Assembly (NCBI RefSeq): GCF_020080835.1
Contig: NW_025401443.1
Coordinates: 248,001-312,000, forward strand
DNA length: 64,000 bases
Reading direction: 5' to 3'
From: Cotesia glomerata
Taxonomy: Eukaryota > Arthropoda > Insecta > Hymenoptera > Braconidae
The notes below the pieces were generated by a model, which had not been told where the DNA came from, ran no database searches, and saw nothing but the letters and a program-made list of their open reading frames with translations. Each line of letters opens with the position of its first letter. Position 1 is the stretch's first letter. The translations under genes and the position numbers were made by a program. This document shows positions 40,672 to 52,720 of this stretch, in pieces.

Positions 40672-41446
40672 ATGATTGATTTTAAATTTTATCGATTGAC
40701 TGTTGGGACAGTAGGAATTCATAATCATACGTTTTTAAGAAAGAATAGCTAAATCATTAATAACTGAAATAACTTATATGTATTGGAATAATCATGAAGG
40801 ATGAACTCGATTATATCATAACACAGATAAATTAAACATAAATATTATCAAGTTGATATTGTTAAATGATTATACTGATTTTAATGATTAAAATTAAAAT
40901 GGTAAATTGTGTCTGATGCGTCTTCTCTAAAATTTTACAACGATATCGTTAAATTATTATAAAAACGGTCGATTTAAGATAATTTCTAATAAAATGAGTA
41001 ATAATAAATATATTTTTTAATACCACTTAATTTGTTATGAATTTATTAATAACTAGCTGATACCCGCCCGCTTCGATAGGAATACAATAAATTTTTATGG
41101 TGTAACCTAGATGAAAAATATAAACAAAATGGTTAATTTCAAAAGATAATGAATATAAATTTTGAATTAGAGAAAAGTGATTGTTTGTGATGACCGGTGT
41201 TAGCGAGTATTAAATATATGAGAAAAGTATTTTATTATTAACATTTTTTAAAATTAAAAATTATTGACATTTTTAAAATTAAATAATACTATGAAGCGGA
41301 AAAGAATAGGAGTTACGGATAATTATTACGTGAATCGTTCCAACATTCACGTAACAGAATAATTGGAGGAGGAAGAGATTGAGAAAGAAATAGGAAGGAC
41401 CTTCTTAATAAGAGTTTACAGAATATGCGAGAAAAAATTCAGATAG

Positions 41447-41515
41447 CTCGGACAGGGATTCGAACCCAGAACCTTCCGGTGACATGTCGGCTACTCTACC
41501 ATTTGACCTATCCGG
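41447..41515 (-). pseudogene. tRNA-like sequence inside Helitron (third copy)
   Basis: Same A/B-box block as 887-955, inverted together with its Helitron and hence again antisense to it. Confidence 0.55.
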
Positions 41516-41839
41516 TCTAGACTAAATGTTTAGGATAACATTATTATAATGGGAACGCATCTCATTACACAGTACGTCATGGGTGATGCGGAAATCTGTC
41601 TAATGACAGATTTACTGACTAACTGACCCATTGATTGATTGATTATTAATAATAAAATACTTTTCTCATATATTTAATACTCGCTAACACCGGTTATCAT
41701 AAACAATCACTTTTCTCTAATTCAAAATTTATATTAATTATCTTTTTGAAATTAATCATTTTGTTTATATTTTTCATCTAGGTTACAACATAAAATTTTA
41801 TTGTATGCCCAGCGAAGCGGGCGGGTATCAGCTAGTATA

Positions 41840-42466
41840 TCTATATATATATAAGCGAAATACCACTCACTCATCACGAGATCTCCGAAACTATTCGCCC
41901 GATTGACTTGAAATTTAGCATAGTTACTCCATTCGTGATGTAGACGCTCACTAAGAACGGATTTTACGCAATTCCTAGCCAAAATGGATTTTTCGTCTAC
42001 CATCACGTATGCTACCCCCTCCCCCCTCTCATTCTTCCCCTCCCCTCCCGTGCCTTCTTCCCCCTTCCCTATATCTCTCTCTCTTTTTTTTTTTTAGAAA
42101 ATGTCATTTTGATTCGCCAATCTAAGAAACCTATCAAGTGGCACCCATAAATTATAGAACTCACCTCCCCCCGCAACCACCCACGCTAATCAACTGTTGC
42201 CATGGATACCGTTGCCATGGTTACCGTTGCCATGATTACCGTTGCCATGGTTACCGTTGCCATGGTTACCGTTGCCATGGTTACCGTTGCCATGGTTACC
42301 GTTGCCATGGTTACCGTTGCCATGGTTACCGTTGCTATGGTTACCGTTGCCATGGTTACCGTTGCTATAACAACTGTTAAAATAAATAAATTGTAATAAC
42401 AAATTCGGTTGTAAATTAAATTCAGAGGAATGATTAGAATAAAAGTAGAAAGTTACTAAATATTAA
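41840..42466 (+). mobile_element. Partial Helitron copy, subfamily variant
   Basis: Starts with TC four bases after the previous CTAG and is diverged in its pyrimidine tract (about 42005-42095). It contains a shorter minisatellite (42195-42375) and stops where the next TC starts (42467). It is a different variant from 39145-40160, so it is not a simple local duplication. Confidence 0.65.
42195..42375. repeat. 15-bp minisatellite
   Basis: About twelve near-perfect units, two fewer than 39505-39713, showing copy-number change. Confidence 0.9.
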
Positions 42467-42824
42467 TCTATATATATATAAGCGAAATACCACTCACTCA
42501 TCACGAGATCTCCGAAACTATTCGCCCGATTGACTTGAAATTTAGCATAGTTACTCCATTCGTGATGTAGACGCTCACTAAGAACGGATTTTACGCAATT
42601 CCTAGCCAAAATGAATTTTTCGTCTACCATCACATATGCCCTCCCCTCCCCTCCCTCTCATTCTTCTCCTCCCCTCCCGTGCCCTATAATCTTTCCCCTT
42701 CCCTATATCTCTCTCTTTTTTTGGGAGCGAAATATCATTTTGACCCTCTAATCTAAGAAACCATCAGTGGCACCCGTAAATTATCGAACTCAACCCCCCT
42801 ACAACCACCCACGCTAATCAACCT

Positions 42825-42967
42825 TTGCCATGGTTACCATTGTCATGGTTATCGTTGCCATGGTTACCGTTGCTATGGTTACCGTTGCCGTGGTTACCGT
42901 TGCCATGGTTACCGTTACCATGGTTGCCGTTACCATGGTTACCGTTATCATGGTTACCGTTGCTATA
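42825..42967. repeat. 15-bp minisatellite
   Basis: Degenerate array matching 38218-38368, including the shared AAAGG variant at the border. Confidence 0.9.
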
Positions 42968-43754
42968 ATAACTGTCAAAATGATTGATTTTAAATTTTAT
43001 CGATTGACTGTTGGGACAGTAGGAATTCATAATCATACGTTTTTTAAGAAAGAATAGCTAAATCATTAATAACTGAAATAACTTATATGTATTGGAATAA
43101 TCATGAAGGATGAACTCGATTATATCATAACACAGATAAATTAAACATAAATATTATCAAGTTGATATTGTTAAATGATTATACTGATTTTAATGATTAA
43201 AATTAAAATGGTAAATTGTGTCTGATGCGTCTTCTCTAAAATTTTACAACGATATCGTTAAATTATTATAAAAACGGTCGATTTAAGATAATTTCTAATA
43301 AAATGAGTAATAATAAATATATTTTTAATACCACTTAATTTGTTATGAATTTATTAATAACTAGCTGATACCCGCCCGCTTCGATAGGAATACAATAAAT
43401 TTTTATGGTGTAACCTAGATGAAAAATATAAACAAAATGGTTAATTTCAAAAGATAATGAATATAAATTTTGAATTAGAGAAAAGTGATTGTTTGTGATG
43501 ACCGGTGTTAGCGAGTATTAAATATATGAGAAAAGTATTTTATTATTAACATTTTTTAAAATTAAAAATTATTGACATTTTTAAAATTAAATAATACTAT
43601 GAAGCGGAAAAGAATAGGAGTTACGGATAATTATTACGTGAATCGTTCCAACATTCACGTAACAGAATAATTGGAGGAGGAAGAGATTGAGAAAGAAATA
43701 GGAAGGACCTTCTTAATAAGAGTTTACAGAATATGCGAGAAAAAATTCAGATAG

Positions 43755-43823
43755 CTCGGACAGGGATTCGAACCCAGAACCTTCCGGTGACATGTCGGCT
43801 ACTCTACCATTTGACCTATCCGG
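43755..43823 (-). pseudogene. tRNA-like sequence inside Helitron (fourth copy)
   Basis: Same A/B-box block as the other three, on the strand opposite to its Helitron. Confidence 0.55.
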
Positions 43824-44166
43824 TCTAGACTAAATGTTTAGGATAACATTATTATAATGGGAACGCATCTCACTACACAGTACGTCATGGGTGATGCGGA
43901 AATCTGTCTAATGACAGATTTACTGACTAACTGACCCATTGATTGATTGATTATTAATAATAAAATACTTTTCTCATATATTTAATACTCGCTAACACCG
44001 GTTATCATAAACAATCACTTTTCTCTAATTCAAAATTTATATTAATTATCTTTTTGAAATTAATCATTTTGTTTATATTTTTCATCTAGGTTACAACATA
44101 AAATTTTATTGTATGCCCAGCGAAGCGAGCGGGTATCAGCTAGTATATATATATATATATATATAG

Positions 44167-44266
44167 NNNNNNNNNNNNNNNNNNNNNNNNNNNNNNNNNN
44201 NNNNNNNNNNNNNNNNNNNNNNNNNNNNNNNNNNNNNNNNNNNNNNNNNNNNNNNNNNNNNNNNNN
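44167..44266. other. Assembly gap (100 N)
   Basis: Exactly 100 Ns between (TA)n and the BEL element's 3' LTR. The length is probably a placeholder. It removes the outer end of that LTR and any target duplication. Confidence 0.98.
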
Positions 44267-45141
44267 AGGAGGAAAACCCAGCTGAGGCTGGGAAAACCTC
44301 CTTGATGAAATTATACAAGTAAATTGTGTATGTGTAAGTGTGAATGTGTAAAATTACGTTGCAATAACGCAATGGGGGTGAGCTCAACCGCCTTAGATAG
44401 AAAATTATCGATAATTTGAATTAGATAAGTCCCAAGGTGGGAGCTAGTAATATCTAATCACTTTGAACTATCTCAGAGTGAGATCTGTTAATGTTCAATT
44501 GTCTCAAGGTGAGAGCAAATAATATTCAATTGATAACAGAATGTTAGTCAATTGAGTTTGATGTTTTTAGTGTAGAAATTAGTCAAATGATTTGAAGTTG
44601 GAATTTAATTATTTATAAGCTAAATTAAATAAGATCGTAATTAAATATCAATAACTAATTTAATGTAATTAATTGTTAATATCACGCGTCAATTATGGAT
44701 TGACTAAAGCCGCGTGGCTGATGCAATCCTTTGTTAACGGTGGCGCGTAATGGCCGCGTGGCGTCACTAAATAAATTTACTTGATTTTATTTATGTTAAT
44801 TCACTGAACTATTGAACTGATTTAAATGAATTGAGAATTTAAAGTATAATTGAAGCTAATATAATCATTTATATTTAATGAATAATTTAAATATTTAAAT
44901 GAAAGTGAGATGTAAGTAAGAAATATCAGAATCGATTCGCACAGAGTAGTCGTACTAGTACAAATGTCCGCTATCAACTGTTGCAGCCGGCCACGTGAGC
45001 CGGCTTTTCTACCGCTAACCAAGGCGCGCATGGGCGACGGCCATAGCGTGATACGATTATTCCCGAGTTTTAACGATTAAGCCCGAAGGCGCAATTCTTC
45101 TTATAAGTATGTGACTAGGTCCTTTTCCTAGCGGTTAAACA
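44267..45141 (-). mobile_element. 3' LTR of the BEL/Pao element (truncated by gap)
   Basis: On the minus strand it starts TGTTTAACCGCTAGG at 45141, directly after a purine tract (ggggggagta). It matches the 5' LTR until the gap; about 135 bases of its far end are missing. The small frame at 44822-45031 is inside it and not a gene. Confidence 0.85.
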
Positions 45142-45155
45142 TACTCCCCCCGTTG
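45142..45155 (-). promoter_or_regulatory. Polypurine tract
   Basis: Minus-strand 'caacggggggagta' next to the LTR start: priming site for plus-strand DNA synthesis. Confidence 0.75.
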
Positions 45156-45234
45156 CGAAGGTTGAGCAAGATATTATGAATAGTGTTTACAATCAGTGAT
45201 ATTACATGATTACAATATTTTGAATTTACAGATT

Positions 45235-45639
45235 TTAAGAATTGATTGGTAATGGACATAACAGAGTAATATTCCGTTTATATATGCCTTGAGCTGTTCG
45301 AATTGAAGCCACTCGTGTTATGTTATCCTCTCCTGGATGAGTCTCGATCACTACTCCCAGCTGCCACCGCATACAGGGTTGGTTTTTGTCCATCAGTAAG
45401 ACAATTTGATTGACCTTAATATCCCCTCGATTGGAGTCCCATTTTTGCCTGGTCTGCAACTCATGAAGGTATTCCAAATACCAGCGTTTCCAGAAATCTT
45501 GTCGCGCCTTGACAGTGAATTGCCATGAGCTTAGTCTATTATCTGGAACGTCAGAAAAATCATTTTCAGGTAGCATAGTGAGAGGACGACCTATTAAAAT
45601 GTGTGCAGGAGTTAAAAGCAATAGGATCATTAGGATCAC
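45235..45639 (-). pseudogene. BEL pol C-terminal domain (DUF5641)
   Basis: Contains the typical HILIGRPL and FWKRWYLEYLHELQTRQKW strings and ends near the polypurine tract. DUF5641 always follows the BEL integrase; its role is unknown. It is in a different frame from the integrase (overlap around 45566-45639), so one frameshift lies there. Confidence 0.85.
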
Positions 45640-46775
45640 TTGACAATGAACATAGAGGACGAGAATTTAATATAGATTCAATTTGTATAGCCAGAGAATT
45701 TAATTCTTCAAATGTTAAAAGTTGTTCTTTCACTACTCGTTTAAAATGGTGTTTAAATGACTTGACTGCCGCCTCCCAGATACCCCCGAAATGAGGAGAT
45801 AAAGGTGGATTGAATTTCCAGACAATGTTTCTCTTTATGGCATAGTTGTTAACAATGTCCTGATGGGACTTAGAGTTGAATAGTTGGTAAAGTTCTATTA
45901 ATTGATTATTTGCACCCACAAAATTGGTACCATTATCAGAATATACATGAGATGGAACCCCTCTTCTACCAATAAAACGTCCGAAAGCTCCTAAGAAACC
46001 CTCGGTAGTTAAGTCACTTACGATTTCTAAATGTACAGCCTTAGTAGCCATGCAAACAAAAACACATCCATAGACCTTGACTTTAGTTCTGTTTCGAAAT
46101 TTACGTTCCTTGATAAAGAGAGGTCCAAAATAATCAATTCCTACGTGAGAAAATGGCGGAGATTCCGAGACTCTAGAACTAGGCAAATCGGCCATTTTAC
46201 TTTGTAAGAGAATTGGTTGATATCGAATGCATTTAACGCAATGTCTAATGATTTTACGTACTTGATTTTTGCCATCTAGCAGCCAAAACTTATGTCTAAG
46301 ATTTGAAAGTGTACTTTGTATACCCGAATGATACAAACTTTCATGAGTTTCTCTAATAATTAGATCCGTAACATAATGACGTGAAGGTAATAAAATAGGA
46401 TGTTTTTTCGAAAATGATATAGGAGCATGTTTCAAACGGCCTCCCACTCTCAATAATCCGTTTGAATCAATAAATGGATTAAGGCATCGTAATCGTAGAT
46501 TTTTAGTCTCTCCGGTTTCTTTAATTTGTTTGATTTCATCATAATATTGTTCGTTTTGAATCAGAGTTAAGATTTTAATTTCAGTTAATAATTTTTCTTC
46601 TACGTTTAAAGGTTTGTGTTTGAATGGATTATCTTTTAACATTCGCAAACAATAGGAAAAAGAATTTATAAGTTTAGAATATGATGAAAACCGTTTAAAT
46701 AAATTGTCAGTGGAAGCTAGTAAACAAGTAATTTTTCGAACACCAGGAAGTTCAGAAAGAACTGTTGGCTTTAAG
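45566..46775 (-). pseudogene. BEL integrase
   Basis: The open frame begins upstream of the Met at 46648, where relatives also have sequence (KRFSSYSKLINSFSYCLR). An H2C2 zinc-binding domain (HESLYHSG, then CVKCIRYQ) precedes the catalytic core: Asp in VGIDYFGPLF, Asp in VYSDNGTNFVG, Glu in HFGGIWEAAVK. The DDE triad is intact. It would insert the DNA copy; here it is cut from DUF5641 by a frameshift. Confidence 0.9.
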
Positions 46776-47353
46776 TTAGGCCAATTGAGAGGATCCTGTG
46801 ATAGCCAATGTATGACCTATCAACCACATTTTGTTATTTAGAAATTCAGAAGGAAGTTGACCTCTAGATAAGCAATCTGCCGGGTTATCCTTGGTTCTGA
46901 CATGTCGCCATTCGATTTTACTGCAAAGGGTTTGAATTTGTGTAACGCGATTCGCTTCCAAAGACCTTGAGAGTGCTGGGAGATCGTTTGAGCCATTGAA
47001 GTACAATAGTTGAATCAGACCAAAATGTGACTTTAGATATGTCAAAAGTTAAATGAAGGAATTGTATCCTTATATAATTTAGCAAGTAATAATGCTCCAC
47101 ATAATTCTAATTTTGGAATTGTAACATCTTTAATGGGAGCAACTCGAGATTTGGAACAAACTAATTTCACGATCACGTCTCCATGTTTATTCACTGATCT
47201 TATATAAATGCAAGCACCATAGCCTACTCTACTAGCATCACAAAATCCATGCAGTTGTATGTCAGTCGGATCAGGAATTAAAATATTTCGTTCAACCGAA
47301 AAGTCTTTGATTAGGGGTAATTGTTCAGCAAATTTACACCAGCGCAAATGCAA
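46776..47353 (-). pseudogene. BEL RNase H region, multiple frameshifts
   Basis: Three overlapping minus-strand frames (47353-47042, 47100-46918, 47045-46776) each hold part of a retropepsin-type RNase H: LHGFCDASRVGYGACIYIR, then FWSDSTIVLQWLKR, then RHVRTKDNPADCLSRGQLP. At least two frameshifts separate them. The order and motifs are those of BEL/Pao. Confidence 0.85.
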
Positions 47354-47369
47354 CTCTTGTGGGACCGTT

Positions 47370-49037
47370 TCATCCCCAATGGACCTTTAATTTCCAACAT
47401 TCTTGAATGATGGTTTTTGCCGCTAATACAATAGGACCGAGAATTCCGATAGGATCGAAAATTTTTGCAATGTCAGATAAAATGGTTCGTTTAGTTATTT
47501 TTCGTGATGAATCGTTTGATTTGACTGTATAGATAAATTCGTCAGTTAGAGAATTCCATGCTATGCCCAAAGTTTTAGAGATAGGATCATCATTAATAGC
47601 ACAATCTAAATCTAAGGTTCTTTGATCGAAATTATCCAGTGCGTGTCGGTGATTCGAAGCCCATTGTCTGAGTTCAAATCCACCCTTTCGCACTAGTTGA
47701 ATGATTTCGTCACGCAATTTTAAAATTTCGGTCAAAGAATTGGATCCGGTTAATAAGTTGTCGACATAAAGATCTCGTTTTAATATTTTTGAAGCTACAG
47801 GAAAATTATGAGATTCGTCATCAGCAAGTTGATTTACCGTGCGTATAGCTAGAAATGGAGCTGCAGAAACCCCAAATGTAACTCGTTTAAGTTCAAAGGT
47901 ACTAATTTTGTCATTATGATAATAAAGGATTCGTTGAAATTTATGATGATCCGGATGTATGTAAATTTGTCGATACATTTGAGCGATATCAGAAGTCATA
48001 GCATAGACAAAAGTGCGAAAACGTAAGAGAATGGTGAAAAGATTATCTTGTATAGTAGGCCCTGTTAGTAAGACTTCGTTCAAGGAGATACCTTTATCGG
48101 TTTTAGCTGAAGCATCAAATACAACGCGTACCTTAGTGGTAGTGCTGGATGTTTTTATTATCGGATGATGGGGCATGTAATACCCTGGTCCACTATCATC
48201 CGGTACGTGTACCATGTGGCCAAGATTGATGTATTCATTCATGACTTTATTGTATTCGGATTTTAATGATGAGTCTGAATTTAATCTCTTCTGTAAAGAC
48301 AGAAATCTATTTAGAGCCTTTTGTTTGGAATTCCCGAACTCGACATCGTCTGCGCGAAAGGGTAGTTTTACTATATATCGACCGTCTGTATCGCGAATAG
48401 TAGTGTTTTGATAATAAGTCTCACACGTAGAATCCTCAATAGATCGAGAATCACTAGAACTTATGTCTTCAATAGTCCAGAATTTTGTTAATTGACTCGA
48501 CAGATCAGTTAGTTGACAAGTTACAGAAAGTATATTTTTGTCGTCAATGACTCCTCCCGCTACAACCCATCCTAGTTGCGTTTTTTGTAATATTAAATCA
48601 CAATCATTTTGTGAGCAGTTAATCTGTCCGACAGATAGAAGAGAAAGTGTGGTACCTGAACCGATAAGGACATCTACGGGTCTTGGTATATGAAATTCCG
48701 GATCAGCAAGCATTATCTTTTTAGGTATGTCTATTTTATTACGTGGAAAGATTTCATTTGGACTCAGCTCTGCAATTTCGTTAACAGTTAAAAATGATAA
48801 TGATCTTTGAAATTTATTATTTAAAGATTTACAACTTATTTGAACGACATGTTTTGAAAAGGTTTGCATTCCATTAACAGCCCCGATCGGAATAGAACAG
48901 TTTTGCATTGGCAATTTTAATTTGCTAGACAAATTTTCAGTAATGAAATTAGCTGTTGCACAGGTGTCAAGTAAAGCGCGAGCTTGTATGAATCCACCCG
49001 TTGAATCACGCAACTGGATGAGTGCGCTCATCATCAA
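47370..49037 (-). pseudogene. BEL protease and reverse transcriptase
   Basis: The N-terminal aspartic protease has the active Asp in ARALLDTCATANFIT; the RT is central and C-terminal. RT motif A is AMTSDIAQMYRQIYIHP. Motif C reads DLYVDNLLTG, with Asn where the second catalytic Asp should be, so polymerase activity is lost. The frame ends in KLKVHWG and continues in another frame at 47353. Upstream, between gag (49165) and this frame, a stop and a frame change separate gag from pol. Confidence 0.9.
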
Positions 49038-49164
49038 TTGGAAACGCGGTGTTCTGAGAATTGTCGTATAGTTGTGTACTACTAGTCAAGATGTAGATCC
49101 CTTATCAGTCGTAACAGTAATAGGTGACTCGGATTTTACGGCATTGTTCTTTGAAGTATTCGGA

Positions 49165-50388
49165 TTAGAGGGTTGTTGAACTGTCTTTTTGTTGAATGTG
49201 CAGTTTGGTATGATGGAATTTCTTACAGGTTTGACATCTACTACTGGAAGGGCAAGTTCCTTTGTGTTCGCGAAGACAATTATTGCAAAGTTTAGCAGAT
49301 TTTACAAATTTTATGCGTTCTCCTATAGTTAATGCATCAAACTTATAACATTTATAGAGCGGATGAGATAGTTTACAACATGGACAGGCAGTAGAAGTGG
49401 TTGTTACTAAAGCTCGGACTGGTGAGTCTGTTTTTTGTTTCTTGAAATTATTACTCGAATATTCATTACGTCGTCTTTTAAAAGAGCCATCGGAGTCGCG
49501 CTGTTTATTAGGTTTACGTGTACTGAGTCGGAAAGCAGTTTTTATTATAAATTTGCTAAATGCGTCAAACGTTGGGAGAGTGTTATCGTCTTCGTACGTT
49601 TCGTCCCATTTGTCTCTAATTTCTGTTGGTAATTTAAGTTCTAATAATCTTACTATAAATGCGTCAGTTGGGTTTGCTTTTAATGATTTTAAATCATTTA
49701 AGTGTTGTCGAGCATCATCTATGAATTTAGTGAGATTTTCATTAGTCGGGGTTGATATTGAATTAAGATTTAAAAAAGCATCATAATGTTTAAAAACTAA
49801 ATCGCGCTCTTTCTGATAAGTTTCTGTTAAAAGGTCCCAGGCCTGTGTATAGTTTTCTGCACTTGCATCCAAAAGCGCGAGCTTGTTTGCAGCAGAACCA
49901 GTTAAACATCCGCGAAGGTATAAAAACTTATTAAGATCATCTAAATCTTTACGTTCGTCGATCAGTGTCTTAAATGTATTTTTAAAGGAAAGCCAATTTT
50001 CAAAGTTGCCATCGAATTTTGGTAAATCCGTGGTAGGGAGCTTAGTAAGTCGTTGAGTCTCGAGTGTTCGATTAAGAGTCGAAGCGTTAATTGCAGTTTG
50101 AATAGTGGCATTGAAAATATCTTGATTGGGAATTTTTATTTTAGTTGCAAGATTGTAATAAATTTTGCGAATTCCGTCCGCGAGTTCTATTTCTGGGTCC
50201 TCAGGTTTGTTCACTTCTAATTCGTCGATACTGGCATCGTACTGATCGAACATTTTTTCGATTTTAGGAAAACGTAAAGAAGCAGTCTGAATGTCTGTGG
50301 TCTTTGCTGTTAATTCATCGTTCAATGCGGTAATTTTAGCAGTTAATAGAACACGTGTTTGTTCTAAAGTCATTTTTGTTTTAGTCAT
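49165..50388 (-). CDS. BEL Gag
   Basis: 407 residues from MTKTKMTLEQTRVLL. An N-terminal coiled-coil helix precedes the DUF1759-type capsid region (LPKFDGNFENWLSFKNTF), a basic linker, and C-terminal Cys/His knuckles (CPCCKLSHPLYKC, then CNNCLREHKGTC, then CQTCKKFHH). It forms the virus-like particle and packages RNA. This frame is intact. The Met at 50388 is the first one after the leader; relatives start similarly. Confidence 0.85.
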   Translation of the reverse strand: MTKTKMTLEQTRVLLTAKITALNDELTAKTTDIQTASLRFPKIEKMFDQYDASIDELEVNKPEDPEIELADGIRKIYYNLATKIKIPNQDIFNATIQTAINASTLNRTLETQRLTKLPTTDLPKFDGNFENWLSFKNTFKTLIDERKDLDDLNKFLYLRGCLTGSAANKLALLDASAENYTQAWDLLTETYQKERDLVFKHYDAFLNLNSISTPTNENLTKFIDDARQHLNDLKSLKANPTDAFIVRLLELKLPTEIRDKWDETYEDDNTLPTFDAFSKFIIKTAFRLSTRKPNKQRDSDGSFKRRRNEYSSNNFKKQKTDSPVRALVTTTSTACPCCKLSHPLYKCYKFDALTIGERIKFVKSAKLCNNCLREHKGTCPSSSRCQTCKKFHHTKLHIQQKDSSTTL

Positions 50389-50988
50389 TTTGCGATAAAT
50401 TTATATGATAATAATAGTAATAATAAATAACAATAATAAATATCAATTGATAATTAATTATCTTATTTCTGTAATAAATAGATCACTTACAGTAATCAAT
50501 TGATTTGAGAAACAATTTAAATAATTAATTATAATTAAATATTAAATAATTTGAGAATTGATAATTAATTATTCTGTTGCACAACAATTAATCACCGGAC
50601 AATGATCAATTAATTGTGAATTGTCGACTAATTAATTAAATTAAGTTATACGTAAATAATTAAAATAATAACGTAAATAAATATTTGAATGATAACCAAT
50701 TGCACTAGTTGACCGATGAATTGATTGCCAAGTGACAATCGATCAGTCAGCCAAAGTCAAACAATTAATTAAATTACAAATAAATAAGTTGGATATATTA
50801 TCAAATGATTAAATAATATATTAATTAATATTATAAATGATTTAGTGTTAAAGACTTATCTTATTTGTATTGAAGTCCAACGATGCTGGCAGCAGCTGGG
50901 TGGTATAGTGACTGGATCTTCGGAACGTCTTGCTCGTCTTCGCAAATCAGGGTTCGTGTACACTTCAAACCTCACAGGAGGCACCAAA
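50389..50988 (-). promoter_or_regulatory. BEL leader and primer-binding site
   Basis: The leader between 5' LTR and gag is AT-rich and non-coding. Next to the LTR the minus strand reads TTTGGTGCCTCCTGTGAGG, a primer-binding-like sequence directly following the LTR end. Confidence 0.6.
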
Positions 50989-51998
50989 TGTTTTGTCGAA
51001 AACTATCCAATGCGGATAATTCCCGCAATTGTTTTAAATTATACGATAAAGTTGGGATTAGGAAATTAAATAAAATACTTGGATTTTTTGGGGAACAATT
51101 TAGAAGAATTTATTTGTCCCCAAAGAAGGAAAACCCAGCTAGGCTGGGAAAAAACCTCCTTGATGAAATTATACAAGTAAATTGTGTGTGTGTAAGTGTG
51201 AATGTGTAAAATTACGTTGCAATAACGCAATAGGGGTGAGCTCAACCGCCTTAGATAGAAAATTATCGATAATTTGAATTAGATAAGTCCCAAGGTGGGA
51301 GCTAGTAATATCTAATCACTTTGAACTATCTCAGAGTGAGATCTATTAATGTTCAATTGTCTCAAGGTGAGAGCAAATAATATTCAATTGATAACAGAAT
51401 GTTAGTCAATTGAGTTTGATGTTTTAGTGTAGAAATTAGTCAAATGATTTGAAGTTGGAATTTAATTATTTATAAGCTAAATTAAATAAGATCGTAATTA
51501 AATATCAATAACTAATTTAATGTAATTAATTGTTAATATCACGCGTCAATTATGGATTGACTAAAGCCGCGTGGCTGATGCAATCCTTTGTTAACGGTGG
51601 CGCGTAATGGCCGCGTGGCGTCACTAAATAAATTTACTTGATTTTATTTATGTTAATTCACTGAACTATTGAACTGATTTAAATGAATTGAGAATTTAAA
51701 GTATAATTGAAGCTAATATAATCATTTATATTTAATGAATAATTTAAATATTTAAATGAAAGTGAGATGTAAGTAAGAAATATCAGAATCGATTCGCACA
51801 GAGTAGTCGTACTAGTACAAATGTCCAAGCACAACTGTTGCAGCCGGCCACGTGAGCCGGCTTCTCTACCGCTAACCAAGGCGCGCATGGGCGACGGCCA
51901 TAGCGTGATACGATTATTCCCGAGTTTTAACGATTAAGCCCGAAGGCGCAATTCTTCTTATAAGTATGTGACTAGGTCCTTTTCCTAGCGGTTAAACA
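50989..51998 (-). mobile_element. 5' LTR of the BEL/Pao element
   Basis: 1010 bp, starting TGTTTAACCGC on the minus strand at 51998 and ending ...GACAAAACA at 50989. It matches the 3' LTR throughout the overlap. ORFs at 50845, 50883 and 51679 fall within the LTR or leader and are not genes. Confidence 0.85.
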
Positions 51999-52075
51999 TA
52001 AAGTGCAAATGTTATTGAGATGAGTTTTATGAACGTGGACTTGGCGCAATTTTTTACAGTGAAACTGTTTTTGTT

Positions 52076-52079
<4 letters not shown>

Positions 52080-52142
<63 letters not shown>
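52080..52142. repeat. (TA)n microsatellite
   Basis: About 31 uninterrupted TA dinucleotides. Confidence 0.95.
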
Positions 52143-52144
<2 letters not shown>

Positions 52145-52249
52145 GTGTTTCAAAAAAAAAAAAATTTTTTTTTTTTAATGGTGTTGAAAAGTTGAAAGTA
52201 CATTTAAAAACAAAAATTTCGGCGCGATAAAGAAAAAAGATTATTTTAT

Positions 52250-52714
52250 TTGGGACAAAAATCTTCCAGTCGACGTGGTTTTATTTCATATAATTCTCAA
52301 CCAATTCTAGAAGATGTTAAAGATATGGATATTGATGTAAGCGATGAAAATAATAACTACAGTAATAGTGATAGCAATAACGAAGAGAACATTGATATCA
52401 ATTATAATAACAATAATGATAGTGGTACATTTGATGTCGGAGAGTTCGGTAATGACAATGTTGACTATTCTTGTACAGTTGAGACTGATAATGTTATTAA
52501 TCATGAAATATCAAGTCAAACATCTAACTTATCCCAGGAATCTTTGGAAAGTAATACTTCTCGTATAATCTCTGATTATGAAGATGAAATTCCAAAACAA
52601 CAAGTTCCTAAAATTGATCTAATGACACTAGAACTTGCTGCGGCTTTGGATAGAACTAATGTGAGTAGTAGGTCGGCGACTAACCGTTATATTAAAATCA
52701 AATACCGTTGTTAA
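52250..52714 (+). CDS. Asn/Asp-rich ORF, fragment of a TE-type protein
   Basis: 154 codons. The middle is low-complexity Asn/Asp/Ser. The C-terminus KIDLMTLELAAALDRTNVSSR recalls the '..AALDR....R.A' segment I remember from a multi-copy invertebrate protein family of hAT-like or unknown class. The frame ends soon after at 52714, near a 'gtgagtag' donor-like site (52660). It is probably a first exon or truncated start. No domain is certain. Confidence 0.35.
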   Translation: MGQKSSSRRGFISYNSQPILEDVKDMDIDVSDENNNYSNSDSNNEENIDINYNNNNDSGTFDVGEFGNDNVDYSCTVETDNVINHEISSQTSNLSQESLESNTSRIISDYEDEIPKQQVPKIDLMTLELAAALDRTNVSSRSATNRYIKIKYRC

Positions 52715-52720
52715 AATAAT

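Larger units (their letters stand above)
40161..41835 (+). mobile_element. Non-autonomous Helitron, full-length copy
   Basis: TC at 40161 after A; CTAG at 41832-41835 followed by T. The hairpin GCCCAGCGAAGCGGGC stands nine bases before CTAG. The internal inverted 3'-end copy starts at about 41052. Together with 39145-40160 it is the inverse of 567-3260, giving two near-identical 2.69-kb composites 36 kb apart. Confidence 0.75.
42467..44143 (+). mobile_element. Non-autonomous Helitron, full-length copy
   Basis: TC at 42467 after A, CTAG at 44140-44143 followed by TATATA. The terminal hairpin has one change (GCGAGC in place of GCGGGC). The minisatellite lies at 42825-42967. The following (TA)n runs into the assembly gap. 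Confidence 0.75.
44267..51998 (-). mobile_element. BEL/Pao LTR retrotransposon, decayed
   Basis: Complete layout on the minus strand: 5' LTR (50989-51998), primer site, gag, protease-RT, RNase H, integrase, DUF5641, polypurine tract, 3' LTR (44267-45141, outer end lost in the gap). Several frameshifts and a changed RT active site show it is dead. The two LTRs are nearly identical where they overlap (a few small indels), so the insertion is fairly recent. Confidence 0.9.

Noticed and set aside
50845..51209. Plus-strand ORFs over the BEL 5' LTR and leader
   Set aside because: They cross the LTR boundary and primer site and have no homology.
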